A stretch of DNA of 6,859 nucleotides from an uncultured Chloroflexota bacterium (GTDB lineage Bacteria; Chloroflexota; Dehalococcoidia; UBA2979). The position numbers and the translations under genes were made by a program. Shown here piece after piece: positions 6,516-6,859 of the stretch (position 1 is the stretch's first letter; each line of letters begins with the position of its first letter). The stretch covers positions 1 through 6,859 of the forward strand of contig CADEHD010000113.1 in assembly GCA_902827055.1 (NCBI GenBank). The letters run 5' to 3'. The notes under the pieces were generated by a model, which made no database searches, had not been told where the DNA came from, and saw only the letters and a list, made by a program, of their open reading frames with translations.

Positions 6516-6859
6516 CTACCCCTTGCCGAGGTCGTCCAGGTCGAGACCGGAGATGAACTCGCGGAACGCACCCAGGCGCTCGAGTTCCTCGGGCGACACG
6601 GGGCTCGAGGCGGCCTCGCCCGGGTGCTCGATCTCGCCCTCGGCGTTCAGCACCACTCCGGCCCGATCGAGGACAGCATCCTCAGCGTAGATCGGCACCG
6701 AGGCACGGACGGCCAACGCGATCGCGTCGGAGGGCCGCGAGTCCACCTCGATGTGGCGCCCGCCGGCGTCCATGTGGATGCGCGCGTAGTAGATGTCGTT
6801 GTTCATGTCGTTGACGACCACCTGCTGGATGGTGGCGCCCAGCTCGGTCAGCATGCTGG
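6516..6859 (-). CDS. Bifunctional nuclease (BFN/DUF151) family protein, 5' end beyond window
   Basis: This belongs to the BFN domain family, small proteins some of which have reported DNase and RNase activity; the cellular role in bacteria is poorly defined. The visible 114 codons begin inside the gene: the Met at 6854 aligns with an internal family position (helix before ELGA), and the frame stays open to the right edge, so about 50-60 N-terminal residues are missing. Family features visible, numbered from that Met, are VVVNDMNNDIYYARIHM (about 12-28), GGRHIEVDSRPSDAIALAVR with the signature RPSDAIALA (about 40-48), PIYAEDAVLDRAGV, and an acidic C-terminal tail with FREFISGLDLDDL. The stop is TAG at 6518-6516. 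It is on the same strand as the atp operon, 118 bp upstream. A functional link to ATP synthase is not evident; it may just be a neighbour. Confidence 0.88.
   Translation of the reverse strand, partial: SMLTELGATIQQVVVNDMNNDIYYARIHMDAGGRHIEVDSRPSDAIALAVRASVPIYAEDAVLDRAGVVLNAEGEIEHPGEAASSPVSPEELERLGAFREFISGLDLDDLGKG

Noticed and set aside
6516..6854. Complete 112-residue nuclease-like gene starting at the Met at 6854
   Set aside because: The frame stays open to the right edge and the family's N-terminal strand region is missing, so this Met is internal and the gene is cut by the window.

Overview
The window is almost entirely one F-type (F1Fo) ATP synthase operon, transcribed on the minus strand, so it reads from high to low coordinates. 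The gene order is atpZ/I-like, atpB (a), atpE (c), atpF (b), atpH (delta), atpA (alpha), atpG (gamma), atpD (beta, cut by the left edge). This is the classical bacterial order; atpC (epsilon) is expected just beyond position 1. Upstream, at the right edge, lies the 3' part of a bifunctional-nuclease (BFN/DUF151) family gene on the same strand, separated from the operon by 118 bp.

Organism: the DNA is GC-rich (roughly two thirds GC by eye) with G/C-ending codons. The a-subunit N-terminal half (APEAIFHLGSLTVTNT..., QLVPSGFSGFIEAI) and the b-subunit segment (NLPGLIAQLINF followed by LYKPVLKVLDER) resemble Chloroflexota ATP synthases as I remember them. I therefore suggest a high-GC Chloroflexota bacterium, probably an uncultured or metagenomic lineage. 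This is a recollection of family resemblance, not a search, and other phyla are possible.

Layout (right to left): 6859-6516 BFN nuclease, 5' end missing; 6515-6398 gap with inverted repeats and probably the operon promoter; 6397-6107 AtpZ-like assembly factor, whose stop codon directly abuts the atpB start; 6106-4982 atpB, enlarged by a low-complexity Ala/Asp/His/Lys linker; 4981-4866 leader with three consecutive hairpins; 4865-4521 atpE with an N-terminal signal-like extension; 4520-4458 gap with a long bulged hairpin; 4457-3849 atpF, also with a signal-like N-terminus; 3844-3305 atpH with a GTG start; 3278-1767 atpA; 1719-835 atpG; 834-780 gap with a UUCG-loop hairpin directly after the atpG stop; 779-1 atpD, N-terminal 259 residues.

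How they work together: a, b and the c-ring form the membrane Fo motor; delta joins b to the alpha3beta3 head; gamma is the rotor shaft; beta carries the catalytic sites. The c-subunit ion site (E97, without the polar partners of Na+ enzymes) points to proton coupling. I found no mobile element, CRISPR array, RNA gene or unfamiliar multigene system. The most interesting signals are the structured gaps flanking atpE and preceding atpD, the genes whose products are needed in multiple copies, and the unusual insertion in AtpB.
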